Source of the DNA: Christensenella sp. UBA1242
Lineage (GTDB): Bacteria; Bacillota; Clostridia; Christensenellales; UBA1242
Length of the DNA stretch: 60,682 nt
Assembly (NCBI GenBank): GCA_002308915.1
Contig: DBWI01000021.1
Span: 41,280 to 101,961, forward strand
Reading direction: 5' to 3'
Part shown: positions 41,459 to 49,107 of the stretch, piece by piece
Numbering within the stretch: position 1 is the stretch's first letter
Layout of the letters: each line of letters begins with the position of its first letter
Program-made: the position numbers and the translations under genes
The notes under the pieces: model-generated
What the model was told of the DNA's origin: nothing
Seen by the model: only the letters and a program-made list of their open reading frames with translations
Database searches by the model: none

Positions 41459-42373
41459 TTAAATTAGTCCCCTTAAACACTCTGTAACTTTGCTCATATC
41501 TTTTTGGGTGGACATAATTGTTATAAGTAGATTTTTTTTGTAATCACAAATTATATATTGTCCTTCACTTCCATCCCTAAAAACAATTCCATCTCTGCTT
41601 ATCCAAGTAAAGTAACCGGCATCAAGTTTTGGCAATAATCTTTCTGGCTTGTAATAGTCAGGACAATGAACTTGCGGACTAACCATTTCTTTTACCCAAT
41701 CTTTTGGTACAATTTGCTCTCCGTTATATGCACCATAATCAAAAAGTAATTTCCCTATCTTGTGAAAATCTTTATAATTAAAAAATGATGCTGTTGCACC
41801 TGCACAATAGTTTCCAAATTTTCCCCAAGTATATTCCTTAATGCCAATAGGTTTTAAAATTTTTTCATTTATAAAATCAGAAATATCAACATCAAAATTC
41901 TCTTTAAAAAATACAGAAAGCAAATATGGTTCAACATTACTATATGTAAAGTGAGTGTCAGTTGAATATTTTATTGGTGTTTCAAAAAGATAATCCAAAA
42001 GCTTAAACTTATCCAAATTCGCAATATGGCTTTCGTTAAACATCATTTTTTCGTAACCAGTTGAATGTGTTAAAAGAGTTCTTATTGTCCATTCATTTAC
42101 TTGAGATGGCACATCAACTGCACTCAGTGATTTTAATGTGTCATATACTTTTGTGTTGAGGGATAACACATTACCGTCTTTGCATTTCATTTTTTCATTG
42201 ATGGCAATACCATAAGCAAAGGCAATCAACACCTTTCCACAAGAACGAAGTTCATGAAGTGGAATGTTATTTATTACACATTCTTCAGTTTGACCATTTT
42301 GTTCAACAACAATACTGTCAATATTTACTTGATTTGCCTTTGCATTTTGGATAAATTTTTTAATTAGTTCCAT
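41459..42373 (-). CDS. Serine hydrolase, beta-lactamase/class C-like
   Basis: 304 residues. The family triad is present: SxxK as SCGK near residue 43, YxN as YSN in THFTYSNVEP, and a C-terminal DGSEGQYI in place of KTG. No signal peptide, so it is likely a cytoplasmic esterase or peptidase rather than an antibiotic-degrading enzyme. AAGGGA 5 nt upstream supports ATG 42373 over 42388. It may share a divergent promoter region with the gene at 42457. Confidence 0.85.
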   Translation of the reverse strand: MELIKKFIQNAKANQVNIDSIVVEQNGQTEECVINNIPLHELRSCGKVLIAFAYGIAINEKMKCKDGNVLSLNTKVYDTLKSLSAVDVPSQVNEWTIRTLLTHSTGYEKMMFNESHIANLDKFKLLDYLFETPIKYSTDTHFTYSNVEPYLLSVFFKENFDVDISDFINEKILKPIGIKEYTWGKFGNYCAGATASFFNYKDFHKIGKLLFDYGAYNGEQIVPKDWVKEMVSPQVHCPDYYKPERLLPKLDAGYFTWISRDGIVFRDGSEGQYIICDYKKNLLITIMSTQKDMSKVTECLRGLI

Positions 42374-42421
42374 ATCTTCCCTTTTCATCGCTCATAATTA
42401 TTATATCAACTAAAGCACATA

Positions 42422-42450
42422 TTGACAAATATATTCATATTTGATATTAT
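42422..42450 (+). promoter_or_regulatory. Promoter for a leaderless transcript
   Basis: TTGACA (42422-42427), 17-bp spacer, TATTAT (42445-42450), then 6 nt and the ATG at 42457 with no ribosome binding site. Confidence 0.65.
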
Positions 42451-42456
42451 AAAAAT

Positions 42457-43521
42457 ATGAGAACAAGAAAATTTGAACAAGAGTGGGAACAAAGTGTTTC
42501 CAAATTAAATCACAGAATCGAGAACAATGTTTTGTTCGATTTTTATGATTATTTGCAAAATATGCAAAGAGACTTAAAAGCAATAAAAAAAGACTACGAA
42601 CAAGAGTTTAATTTGCTTTCCAAAAAGCCACTGCAATATTACATTGATTTATTTAATAAACGTTATGACCAATACTTTACTGTTTTAATTAAAGACCATA
42701 AACATAACGGCCATATTGGTCACATTCAATCTTATGAAGAATACAGAAAAGGTCTTGTGATTGAAAATGGTGATAAACATAAAATTGCAGACAAATATTA
42801 CAAAGTGCTCAAAAAGATTGCAGAAAGTATTTTTGATATTGAAGACCAAATGGCTCCAATCATTGAACAATTCTGGCAAGCAGCAATCACTTCAGCAAAA
42901 GAATTTGAAGACAAAAAACAATATTTCTTCTTGGCACATGTTGACAGAAAAGATATGGGAGAAGAAAATTTTGATCAAGAATTCAATGACTACAACAAAG
43001 CCTTAAGAGGTTTATGCTTCTCTGCTGTATCTAGTGATAAAACAAGATTATATAACAATTCATATTACTCATACAACTACTACAACCACCCAAGAGGTGT
43101 TGTTGGAATAATTGCAAAACCAAAAGCTGGAAGTATTATTGGTATGAGTTTTGATGATATGCTCTCAACTGAATATATTGATGGCAAATGTAGTTTTGAC
43201 AGATATTTTGATCACTCATCTGTTGACAGATGTTTTGTTGACGGAAATAACTATATTTGTTGCAATGGAACAAAAATTTGTCCACCAAAACAAATATTCA
43301 ATCTTGATGTTGACACAATAAATGAAATAATTTTGGATTCAAAAAACATCGATGTGCAAGCAGTATTCTATGTTAAAGATGCGCGTGACCAAATCCCAGA
43401 AAGATTAAAAGAATACAAAGCTGAGCAAGAAAAAAGATGTGGCCATAAACTAGACATAATTGAGTTAAAGCCACACAACTATTTGCGTCAAGTTAACCTT
43501 GATGAAATATATGGTTATTAA
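42457..43521 (+). CDS. Unknown protein
   Basis: 354 residues, soluble, no family recognised. The first 150 residues are helical and charged. The middle has aromatic-rich repeats of Tyr and Asn (SYYSYNYYNHPRG), then GVVGIIAKPKAGSIIGMSFDDML, several Cys and a Cys-containing CCNGTKICPP segment, and a mixed C-terminus (AVFYVKDARDQIP). It has its own promoter, apparently leaderless, and a terminator. No relative is in the window. Confidence 0.6.
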   Translation: MRTRKFEQEWEQSVSKLNHRIENNVLFDFYDYLQNMQRDLKAIKKDYEQEFNLLSKKPLQYYIDLFNKRYDQYFTVLIKDHKHNGHIGHIQSYEEYRKGLVIENGDKHKIADKYYKVLKKIAESIFDIEDQMAPIIEQFWQAAITSAKEFEDKKQYFFLAHVDRKDMGEENFDQEFNDYNKALRGLCFSAVSSDKTRLYNNSYYSYNYYNHPRGVVGIIAKPKAGSIIGMSFDDMLSTEYIDGKCSFDRYFDHSSVDRCFVDGNNYICCNGTKICPPKQIFNLDVDTINEIILDSKNIDVQAVFYVKDARDQIPERLKEYKAEQEKRCGHKLDIIELKPHNYLRQVNLDEIYGY

Positions 43522-43530
43522 TAAGTAATA

Positions 43531-43563
43531 AAAAAAAGAAACCACAATTTGTGGCTTCTTTTT
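43531..43563 (+). terminator. Rho-independent terminator
   Basis: Stem AAGAAACCAC/GTGGCTTCTT, loop AATTT, T run. Confidence 0.75.
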
Positions 43564-43573
43564 TGTTTTATTT

Positions 43574-44281
43574 TTATCTTTCAAAATCTGATTCTTTTAC
43601 TTGATTTTCTTTGCAGCTCTTAAAATAATTCAATGTGTAATCATCAAGAATTTTTTCGCCTGAGTTTTCTACTTTTTCCAAATAATCAGCTAAAGAATTT
43701 TGAGATATCGTTTTGCCATATCTTGAATCAAGTAATTCCGCTCCATTAATTGTGTTGCCTATATCTCTTAATTCTTCAATATTATTGACATCGGTTTTTG
43801 CAATTCTATCTCTAATTTTTCTTAATGTTATTAATCTGTTCATATTGCTTGATAAATATGCACTTTTTAGACCTGCAATCATTTTATGGAACAAACCATT
43901 ATGTTCTTTGGGTTTCTTAAGTTCTTCTTGTCTTATTATAACTTCTCTTTTGTAATAGTTCATTGTGTTTTCATCAAGAAGATTGTTCCCATTTGCTTCA
44001 ATTTTGTCAATCAAATTAGCCAAACTTTCAACACTAATAACTCTTCCAAATTGTCTGTCAACAACTTCATAATTTCTCATTAATTCAACAATTTCTTCAA
44101 GTCCTTGAGTGTCTTGTGAATCAACATTCTTTATTGCCTTTTCAACTTTTTTAACAATAAAGAATTTTCTGATGAAGTTTTCTGAATCAAAAGCAGATTT
44201 TATGCTGTCTTTTAAATCAGCCATCACTTCGCCAAAAGTGCGTCTGTATTGTTCTTCGTCTTCTCTGTATAAATTCATCAT
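43574..44281 (-). CDS. Unknown helical protein with an internal duplication
   Basis: 235 residues. Residues about 21-111 and 134-221 align with each other: both run helix-rich DLKDSIKSAF/MIAGLKSAYL, then a segment with V-K-K-V-E-K-A-I/LRKIRDRIA, a LEEIVEL/IEELRDI stretch, and end S-LA-L--K-E--G--LLDE-T-NYY/S-LADYLEKVE-SGEKILDDYTLNYF. Function unknown. ATG 44281 follows GGAGG by 9 nt; the frame extending to 44413 overlaps galE and has no site. It lies 58 bp after galE. Confidence 0.65.
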   Translation of the reverse strand: MMNLYREDEEQYRRTFGEVMADLKDSIKSAFDSENFIRKFFIVKKVEKAIKNVDSQDTQGLEEIVELMRNYEVVDRQFGRVISVESLANLIDKIEANGNNLLDENTMNYYKREVIIRQEELKKPKEHNGLFHKMIAGLKSAYLSSNMNRLITLRKIRDRIAKTDVNNIEELRDIGNTINGAELLDSRYGKTISQNSLADYLEKVENSGEKILDDYTLNYFKSCKENQVKESDFER

Positions 44282-44339
44282 AAGAAGGCACCTCCATCTT
44301 GTGATTATATAATAATATAAAATAAGATAAATGTCAATA

Positions 44340-45347
44340 TTAATTATTTTTTGAATCAAACTCAATCTGGCTTTTAACCATATCATTAAGGTTATACTTT
44401 GTATCAAATCCAAGTTTTAATTTTGCCTTTTGAGTATCGGAAATAAATATAGACATATCACCATCTTTCTTTGGCCCAAATGTGTAATGTGCTTTTACTT
44501 TAAGTTCACTTTCTACTTCGGTTAAAATCTCCAAAACAGAAAAGCCATCTTTCCCATAACCAATATTAAATATTTCAAACTTTCCAACTTGACAATTTTT
44601 GAGTGCCAAGCCAAAAGCATTTGCAACATCCAAAACATGAATATAATCACGCACAGTTGTTCCATCTTTGGTGTTATGGTTGTTGCCATTGAATTTTAAC
44701 TCTTCATCATTTTTTACTTTTGAAATTATATATGGCAAAACTCCCATATATTTTTTGTTCTTTGGATCATCTCCCAAACTTAATAATCCATTGGCACCAA
44801 TAGGATTAGACAAACGCAAAATAGTTGCACCAAATCCACTCTCTTTTTGCCACAACTTTATTAACTCTTCACATTCCTTTTTGTTTTTTGAATATGGAGA
44901 AACTGGATTTTGTTCTTGATTTTCAGCAACAGGAAAATGTGTACAATTTCCATAAACAGTAATAGATGATGGAAAAATTAGCCTTTTTACACCATAAAAT
45001 TGCATATAATCCAGTATTTTTTGCGTAATTTTAACATTTTGCTCATAATATTCGTCTGGAAACAAAAAACTTTCTTGAACATATTTTTTGCTAGCAAGAT
45101 GAATAACTGCATCAAATTTTTCTTCATCAAACAACCTTTTTAACGCATTGTCATCAAGTAAATCTAATTGCAAAAATCTTAAGTTGTGTGGATATTTTTT
45201 GCACAACAAGTTTATGTGTTCTGGATAACTATTAGATAAATTATCCACCACTACAATATTGTAATTTTGTGGCAACAAAACAGATAGTATATTTGTTCCA
45301 ATATACCCCGCTCCACCTGTTATTAAAATTTTTTGTAGTTTTTCCAT
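44340..45347 (-). CDS. galE: UDP-glucose 4-epimerase
   Basis: 335 residues. Rossmann motif TGGAGYIGTN at the N-terminus, catalytic Ser/Thr-x-YxxxK as SPYSKNKKEC, and the FNIGYGKDGFSVLEI segment. Interconverts UDP-glucose and UDP-galactose (or their N-acetyl forms). No ribosome binding site: the TATAAT (45359-45354) is only 6 nt before the ATG, so the mRNA is predicted leaderless. No other gal genes adjoin. Confidence 0.92.
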   Translation of the reverse strand: MEKLQKILITGGAGYIGTNILSVLLPQNYNIVVVDNLSNSYPEHINLLCKKYPHNLRFLQLDLLDDNALKRLFDEEKFDAVIHLASKKYVQESFLFPDEYYEQNVKITQKILDYMQFYGVKRLIFPSSITVYGNCTHFPVAENQEQNPVSPYSKNKKECEELIKLWQKESGFGATILRLSNPIGANGLLSLGDDPKNKKYMGVLPYIISKVKNDEELKFNGNNHNTKDGTTVRDYIHVLDVANAFGLALKNCQVGKFEIFNIGYGKDGFSVLEILTEVESELKVKAHYTFGPKKDGDMSIFISDTQKAKLKLGFDTKYNLNDMVKSQIEFDSKNN

Positions 45348-45353
45348 ATTTTG

Positions 45354-45383
45354 ATTATAGTATATTTTATTTCACATAAGCAA
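45354..45383 (-). promoter_or_regulatory. Promoter of leaderless galE
   Basis: Minus strand: TTGCTT (45383-45378), 18-bp spacer, TATAAT (45359-45354), 6 nt to the ATG at 45347. Confidence 0.65.
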
Positions 45384-45392
45384 ACAATGTAT

Positions 45393-45428
45393 AAAAAAAA
45401 TCCCAACAAAATGCGTGTGGGATTTTAT
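45393..45428 (-). terminator. Rho-independent terminator of the Nudix gene
   Basis: Stem AAATCCCA/TGGGATTT separated by about 15 nt and T on the minus-strand side, right after the stop at 45435. Confidence 0.65.
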
Positions 45429-45434
45429 AATAAA

Positions 45435-45929
45435 TTACATTTCAATTTCAAAATCACTTATTTCCTTAAAATCATGGCTAAGCATTTCCATATTTGGATC
45501 AAAGTTTACTTTTCCAACAAATTTTTTGCCAGCTAGCGCCATTGGCATCCAAAGCAAATCATCTTTTAACATTTTTTCAAATGGTATTTTGTCAACATCA
45601 TACCATGCTGGAATCATTTCTTCTGTTTCTTGAATTTTGCCAACAAATTTATCACAAGTGTAAATACTCAAAAACATATCAACATGTTCGCCCTTATACC
45701 ACAAATTAAATTTAATCTTTCCAATTAAATCATAACTTGTTGGTGTTACACCTATTTCTTCTTGTGTTTCCCTTACCATTGCTTGTTCAATGCTTTCCCC
45801 TGGGTCTTGCTTTCCACCAATTCCATTAAGTGTACCTTTTGCAAATCCTCTTTTTTTCTCACCTAACAATATTTTATTGTCTTTTAAAATCAATACAAGT
45901 GTTGTGTTTATTTTTCTTAATTCTTCCAT
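45435..45929 (-). CDS. MutT/MTH1-like Nudix hydrolase
   Basis: 164 residues. The opening KKRGFAKGTLNGIGGKQDPG and the Nudix box parts GGKQDPGES and RETQEEIG follow the 8-oxo-dGTP diphosphatase family; the later EEMIPAWYDVDKIPFEKML resembles the human MTH1 C-terminal region closely. Probably sanitises oxidised purine triphosphates. AAGGAG lies before the ATG. Confidence 0.85.
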   Translation of the reverse strand: MEELRKINTTLVLILKDNKILLGEKKRGFAKGTLNGIGGKQDPGESIEQAMVRETQEEIGVTPTSYDLIGKIKFNLWYKGEHVDMFLSIYTCDKFVGKIQETEEMIPAWYDVDKIPFEKMLKDDLLWMPMALAGKKFVGKVNFDPNMEMLSHDFKEISDFEIEM

Positions 45930-46167
45930 AATTTTCTCCTTAAAATAAAAATTCGTTTTGCTGTTAAATTTAACCTCCTTTATTCACGACAATAATAATA
46001 ACAGCCAATTACATTGTGTATTAAAATTGCCATTCTAAAGAATTAAATTCTCCAACAAAACGCAAATCGGAATGGACGAATAATTTACTATAATTATAGT
46101 ACCACAATATGCCCCAAATGTCAATATGCAATTTGTGAATTTTTCGCTTTATATTTATATACTTATA
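45930..46167. other. Intergenic region upstream of the NAD-like cluster
   Basis: About 240 bases with no convincing gene; a minus-strand AAAGGAGG at about 45967-45978 has no start codon at the right distance. AT-rich. Confidence 0.5.
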
Positions 46168-46176
46168 TGATATAAT
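46168..46176 (+). promoter_or_regulatory. Extended -10 promoter of the nucleotide-metabolite cluster
   Basis: TG-A-TATAAT (46168-46176) upstream of the GAGGT ribosome site at 46191 and the ATG at 46201. The -35 is poor (TTTATA), as expected for an extended -10 promoter. Confidence 0.55.
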
Positions 46177-46200
46177 TAAATAAATTATATGAGGTAAAAT

Positions 46201-47250
46201 ATGACAAAAAAAGGTAAACAACCATACTTTTGCTTTATAGAAAAAAATATAGCACAAAATCTAAAGTTGTATAAACCAAATGAAAACATCTATTACTGCA
46301 CAAAAACCAATTGCAACCCTTTTGTCATTGATAGTTTAAATAAATTGAATTGTAATTTTTGCATAAATACCATTGAACACTTCAAAATTTTGAAAAAACA
46401 CAAAGTTGATGTCAATAAAATTTGTGTGATAAATGTTTTGCTTGATGATAAAAAATTAATGTATTTATATAAAAATGGCGTTAGATTTTTTACATTTGAC
46501 AACTATGCAAGTTTGTATAACTTTAGCAAATATGCCGACATAAGCATATGCAAAATTTGTTTAAGATTTTCAACTATGAATTTGTATCCAAATTACCCTA
46601 CTCACATGGGTGCTAGTACAAATGAAATAAACAAAATGATTGACTTAATACAAAGCAAAAATGGAATATACGGAATTGGTATTTATATAAGTGGAAAACT
46701 AAAAAACAATTTAAACATCTGTAATGAGTTTATGTCAATTATTGAAAAAAAATATAAAGATTTAAGTTTTGTAAACATTGGTGGCATAACACCAAAAATA
46801 TATCAAAACATAACAAAAACAATAAAAAACATAAAAACAAATCTTGAAATAGGAACAATGATAGTTGAAAGCTTATTCAACCTTATAACTAATATTGTTA
46901 GGTTCGAAACCAAATTTGACAAAAACTTTTTGGTAATAAAAAACGGCTTATACACAGGACTATTTGACAAATTATATACCAACAGAAAGTATGCTATTTA
47001 CCTAAACTCCAACAATCACGAATACAAGTTGCTACACAATAAAAACAACAAAAATCAAATCGAAGTTCTTGTGTATGGTGGTTCATCTGATTCAAGTGAT
47101 TTTATTGGAACAATGTATACTAATCAACAAGTGCTGGACAGCATAAATTCCAATAGTTATATTACCATCAAAAATGTTGGAGCTTATTTTGAACAAGTAT
47201 TCACAAACTACTGTGATGAAAAAAAATTAAGGAGTTATTATGAAATTTAA
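46201..47250 (+). CDS. PLP enzyme of the ornithine/lysine decarboxylase fold (fold type III)
   Basis: 349 residues. The PLP lysine is K35 in YYCTKTNCNP; FTFDNYASLYNFSK, HMGAST, NIGGITP, GLYTGLFDKL, VYGGSSDSSDF and NVGAYF follow the strands and loops of ornithine/diaminopimelate decarboxylases in order. Two expected catalytic residues differ: the substrate Cys of the GPTCDS loop reads SSDS, and the FHVGSG loop reads YISGKL without the His that stacks on PLP. It may decarboxylate an unusual amino acid, or do other PLP chemistry. First gene of the six-gene cluster; GAGGT precedes the ATG. It overlaps the next gene by 11 bp. Confidence 0.78.
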   Translation: MTKKGKQPYFCFIEKNIAQNLKLYKPNENIYYCTKTNCNPFVIDSLNKLNCNFCINTIEHFKILKKHKVDVNKICVINVLLDDKKLMYLYKNGVRFFTFDNYASLYNFSKYADISICKICLRFSTMNLYPNYPTHMGASTNEINKMIDLIQSKNGIYGIGIYISGKLKNNLNICNEFMSIIEKKYKDLSFVNIGGITPKIYQNITKTIKNIKTNLEIGTMIVESLFNLITNIVRFETKFDKNFLVIKNGLYTGLFDKLYTNRKYAIYLNSNNHEYKLLHNKNNKNQIEVLVYGGSSDSSDFIGTMYTNQQVLDSINSNSYITIKNVGAYFEQVFTNYCDEKKLRSYYEI

Positions 47251-48112
47251 AATGTTTAGTGTTATCGTGGGAACTGAAGCTTGCATAGCAAGTTGTCCTT
47301 TTTGTGTATCTGGCGTAACCCCAAACTGCGAAAATATGAAAGAACCAAAAATAAACTGGCGCAATCTTGATATTGCCTGCAATTTGGCAAACAGAAGTGG
47401 CATAGACACTGTAATGTTAACAAGTCGCGGAGAACCAACCTTATTCCCTGACCAAATTAGCGAATATTTAAAACATTTGGCGCCATACAAATTCCCTTTT
47501 GTTGAATTGCAATCAAATTGCATTCCTTTGGCACTTAACCACAAAAAATATGACAAATATCTTAAAGAATGGTACACCCTTGGAATGACAACAATCACTA
47601 TTTCTGTTGTGTCAGAAAAAAAAGAAATAAACCAAAAAGTCTACACCCCAAATGGCGAATATATTAATTTGGCAGAACTTATTGAATATTTACATGGATT
47701 TGGATTTTCTTTAAGACTAACTTGTGTTATGTGTAATGGTTTTACCGATACTCCTGAAAAAGTTCAAGACTTTATCAACTTTGCAAAGCAAAACAAAGTT
47801 GAACAAGTTACACTGCGTCCTGTTAATGATGAATACAGACGCCAAAGTGCTCATGACTGGGTTGCAAAAAATAAACTAACGGAAGAACAAAAAGATGTAA
47901 TAAGAAAACATCTTGCAGACAACGGGACAAAACTTTTAGACCTTGAAAGAATTGGTTCAATATATGACGTGAATGGCCAAAATGTATGTCTTTCACTTCC
48001 ATTAAATAAATACACAAGAGACACAAATCCAGATAATCTTAGAAACTTAATTTTCTTCCAAGATGGACACCTTAGATATGAATGGGAAATGGAAGGAGGC
48101 ATTCTTTTATGA
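47240..48112 (+). CDS. Radical SAM enzyme
   Basis: 290 residues. The iron-sulfur cluster motif is C15-x3-C19-x2-C22 (CIASCPFC), followed by SRGEPTLFPDQ as the SAM-contacting GGE-like motif, and TLRPVNDEYR in the late barrel. No C-terminal SPASM-type Cys set is obvious. It resembles MoaA/PqqE-like members but no subfamily is secure. AAGGAG precedes the ATG within the previous gene. It ends in ATGA, overlapping the NadE-like gene by 4 bp. Confidence 0.85.
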   Translation: MKFKMFSVIVGTEACIASCPFCVSGVTPNCENMKEPKINWRNLDIACNLANRSGIDTVMLTSRGEPTLFPDQISEYLKHLAPYKFPFVELQSNCIPLALNHKKYDKYLKEWYTLGMTTITISVVSEKKEINQKVYTPNGEYINLAELIEYLHGFGFSLRLTCVMCNGFTDTPEKVQDFINFAKQNKVEQVTLRPVNDEYRRQSAHDWVAKNKLTEEQKDVIRKHLADNGTKLLDLERIGSIYDVNGQNVCLSLPLNKYTRDTNPDNLRNLIFFQDGHLRYEWEMEGGILL

Positions 48113-49107
48113 AAGTATACAACAAACAATCAGACAGAAAATTAAATAATGAATTATTGCAAAAATTAGATGAATTTAGAAAAATTCGCAATTTTGATGC
48201 AAAAAAATACATAAATGATAAGGCAAATTTACTAAATTTATATATGCGCAAGTCAAAATTGTCTGCATGTGTTGTGGCAGTTAGTGGTGGAATAGACTCT
48301 GCAATTGTACTTGGAATTGTCAACTATGCACAAAAGCAACCTTCTTCACCTATCAAAAAAATAATTCCACTTTTACTTCCAATTTCAAAATCAATTGGAG
48401 TAACAAACCAAGACGATGCAACAAATCGTGGAAAAGAACTTTGTGAATGTTTGGGGCTTGAGCCACATATTGTTGACCTTTCTGAAATAAATAATTTAAT
48501 CAGAAAAACATTGGAACCAAACCTAAACATTGTTGGCGAAGCTTGGGCGATTGGACAACTTGGCCCATACTCAAGAACACCAATACTTTATTACACAACA
48601 AGCCTACTTAACCAAAGTGGCTATGGCACAATAATTTGTGGAACAACAAACAAAGATGAAGGTGCATATCTTGGCTATGTTGGAAAGGCATCAGATGGCA
48701 TGGTTGACGTTCAACTTATTTCTGATATACACAAGTCAGAAGTTTACAAAGTTGCAAAATATCTAAAACTTCCAAAAAGCATTATTGATGTTATACCAAG
48801 TGGCGATATGTATGACAACAGATGCGACGAAGTTGTTTTTGGTGCATCATATGATTTTGTTGAATTGTATCTTAACTACCTAAAACTTCCTTCAAAACAA
48901 AAAAGTTTATTTGTTAAATCACTATCTGATGAAAGCAAACAACAATTCAAATTTTTTGCAAGTAACTTGGAAAATTTACACAACTATAACAAACACAAAT
49001 ATATTGCAAAATCCCCTGCCGTTCACCTAGACTTGTATGACAGCAGTATTAAAGGTGGTTGGGACAATTATTACAAAGTAACTCAAAGGTACTTAAATGA
49101 CAAATAA
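48109..49107 (+). CDS. NAD-synthetase-like ATP-pyrophosphatase (NadE family)
   Basis: 332 residues. PP-loop SGGIDSA (59-65), GTTNKDEGAYLGYVGKASDGMVD, the IPSGDMYDNRCDE loop and VFGASYDFVE all match NAD synthetase. NadE adenylates the carboxylate of nicotinate adenine dinucleotide and replaces it with ammonia. No glutaminase domain is present; ammonia would be supplied free. It may amidate the product of the adjacent adenylyltransferase, or supply NAD itself. Start 48109 is decided by AAGGAGG at 48093-48099. It overlaps the next gene by 11 bp. Confidence 0.85.
   Translation: MKVYNKQSDRKLNNELLQKLDEFRKIRNFDAKKYINDKANLLNLYMRKSKLSACVVAVSGGIDSAIVLGIVNYAQKQPSSPIKKIIPLLLPISKSIGVTNQDDATNRGKELCECLGLEPHIVDLSEINNLIRKTLEPNLNIVGEAWAIGQLGPYSRTPILYYTTSLLNQSGYGTIICGTTNKDEGAYLGYVGKASDGMVDVQLISDIHKSEVYKVAKYLKLPKSIIDVIPSGDMYDNRCDEVVFGASYDFVELYLNYLKLPSKQKSLFVKSLSDESKQQFKFFASNLENLHNYNKHKYIAKSPAVHLDLYDSSIKGGWDNYYKVTQRYLNDK

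Noticed and set aside
45960..45985. Minus-strand gene start behind AAAGGAGG
   Set aside because: No ATG, GTG or TTG with a reasonable frame follows at the right distance.
48082..48108. Nine extra N-terminal codons for the NadE-like gene
   Set aside because: They lie upstream of the AAGGAGG site that fits ATG 48109.
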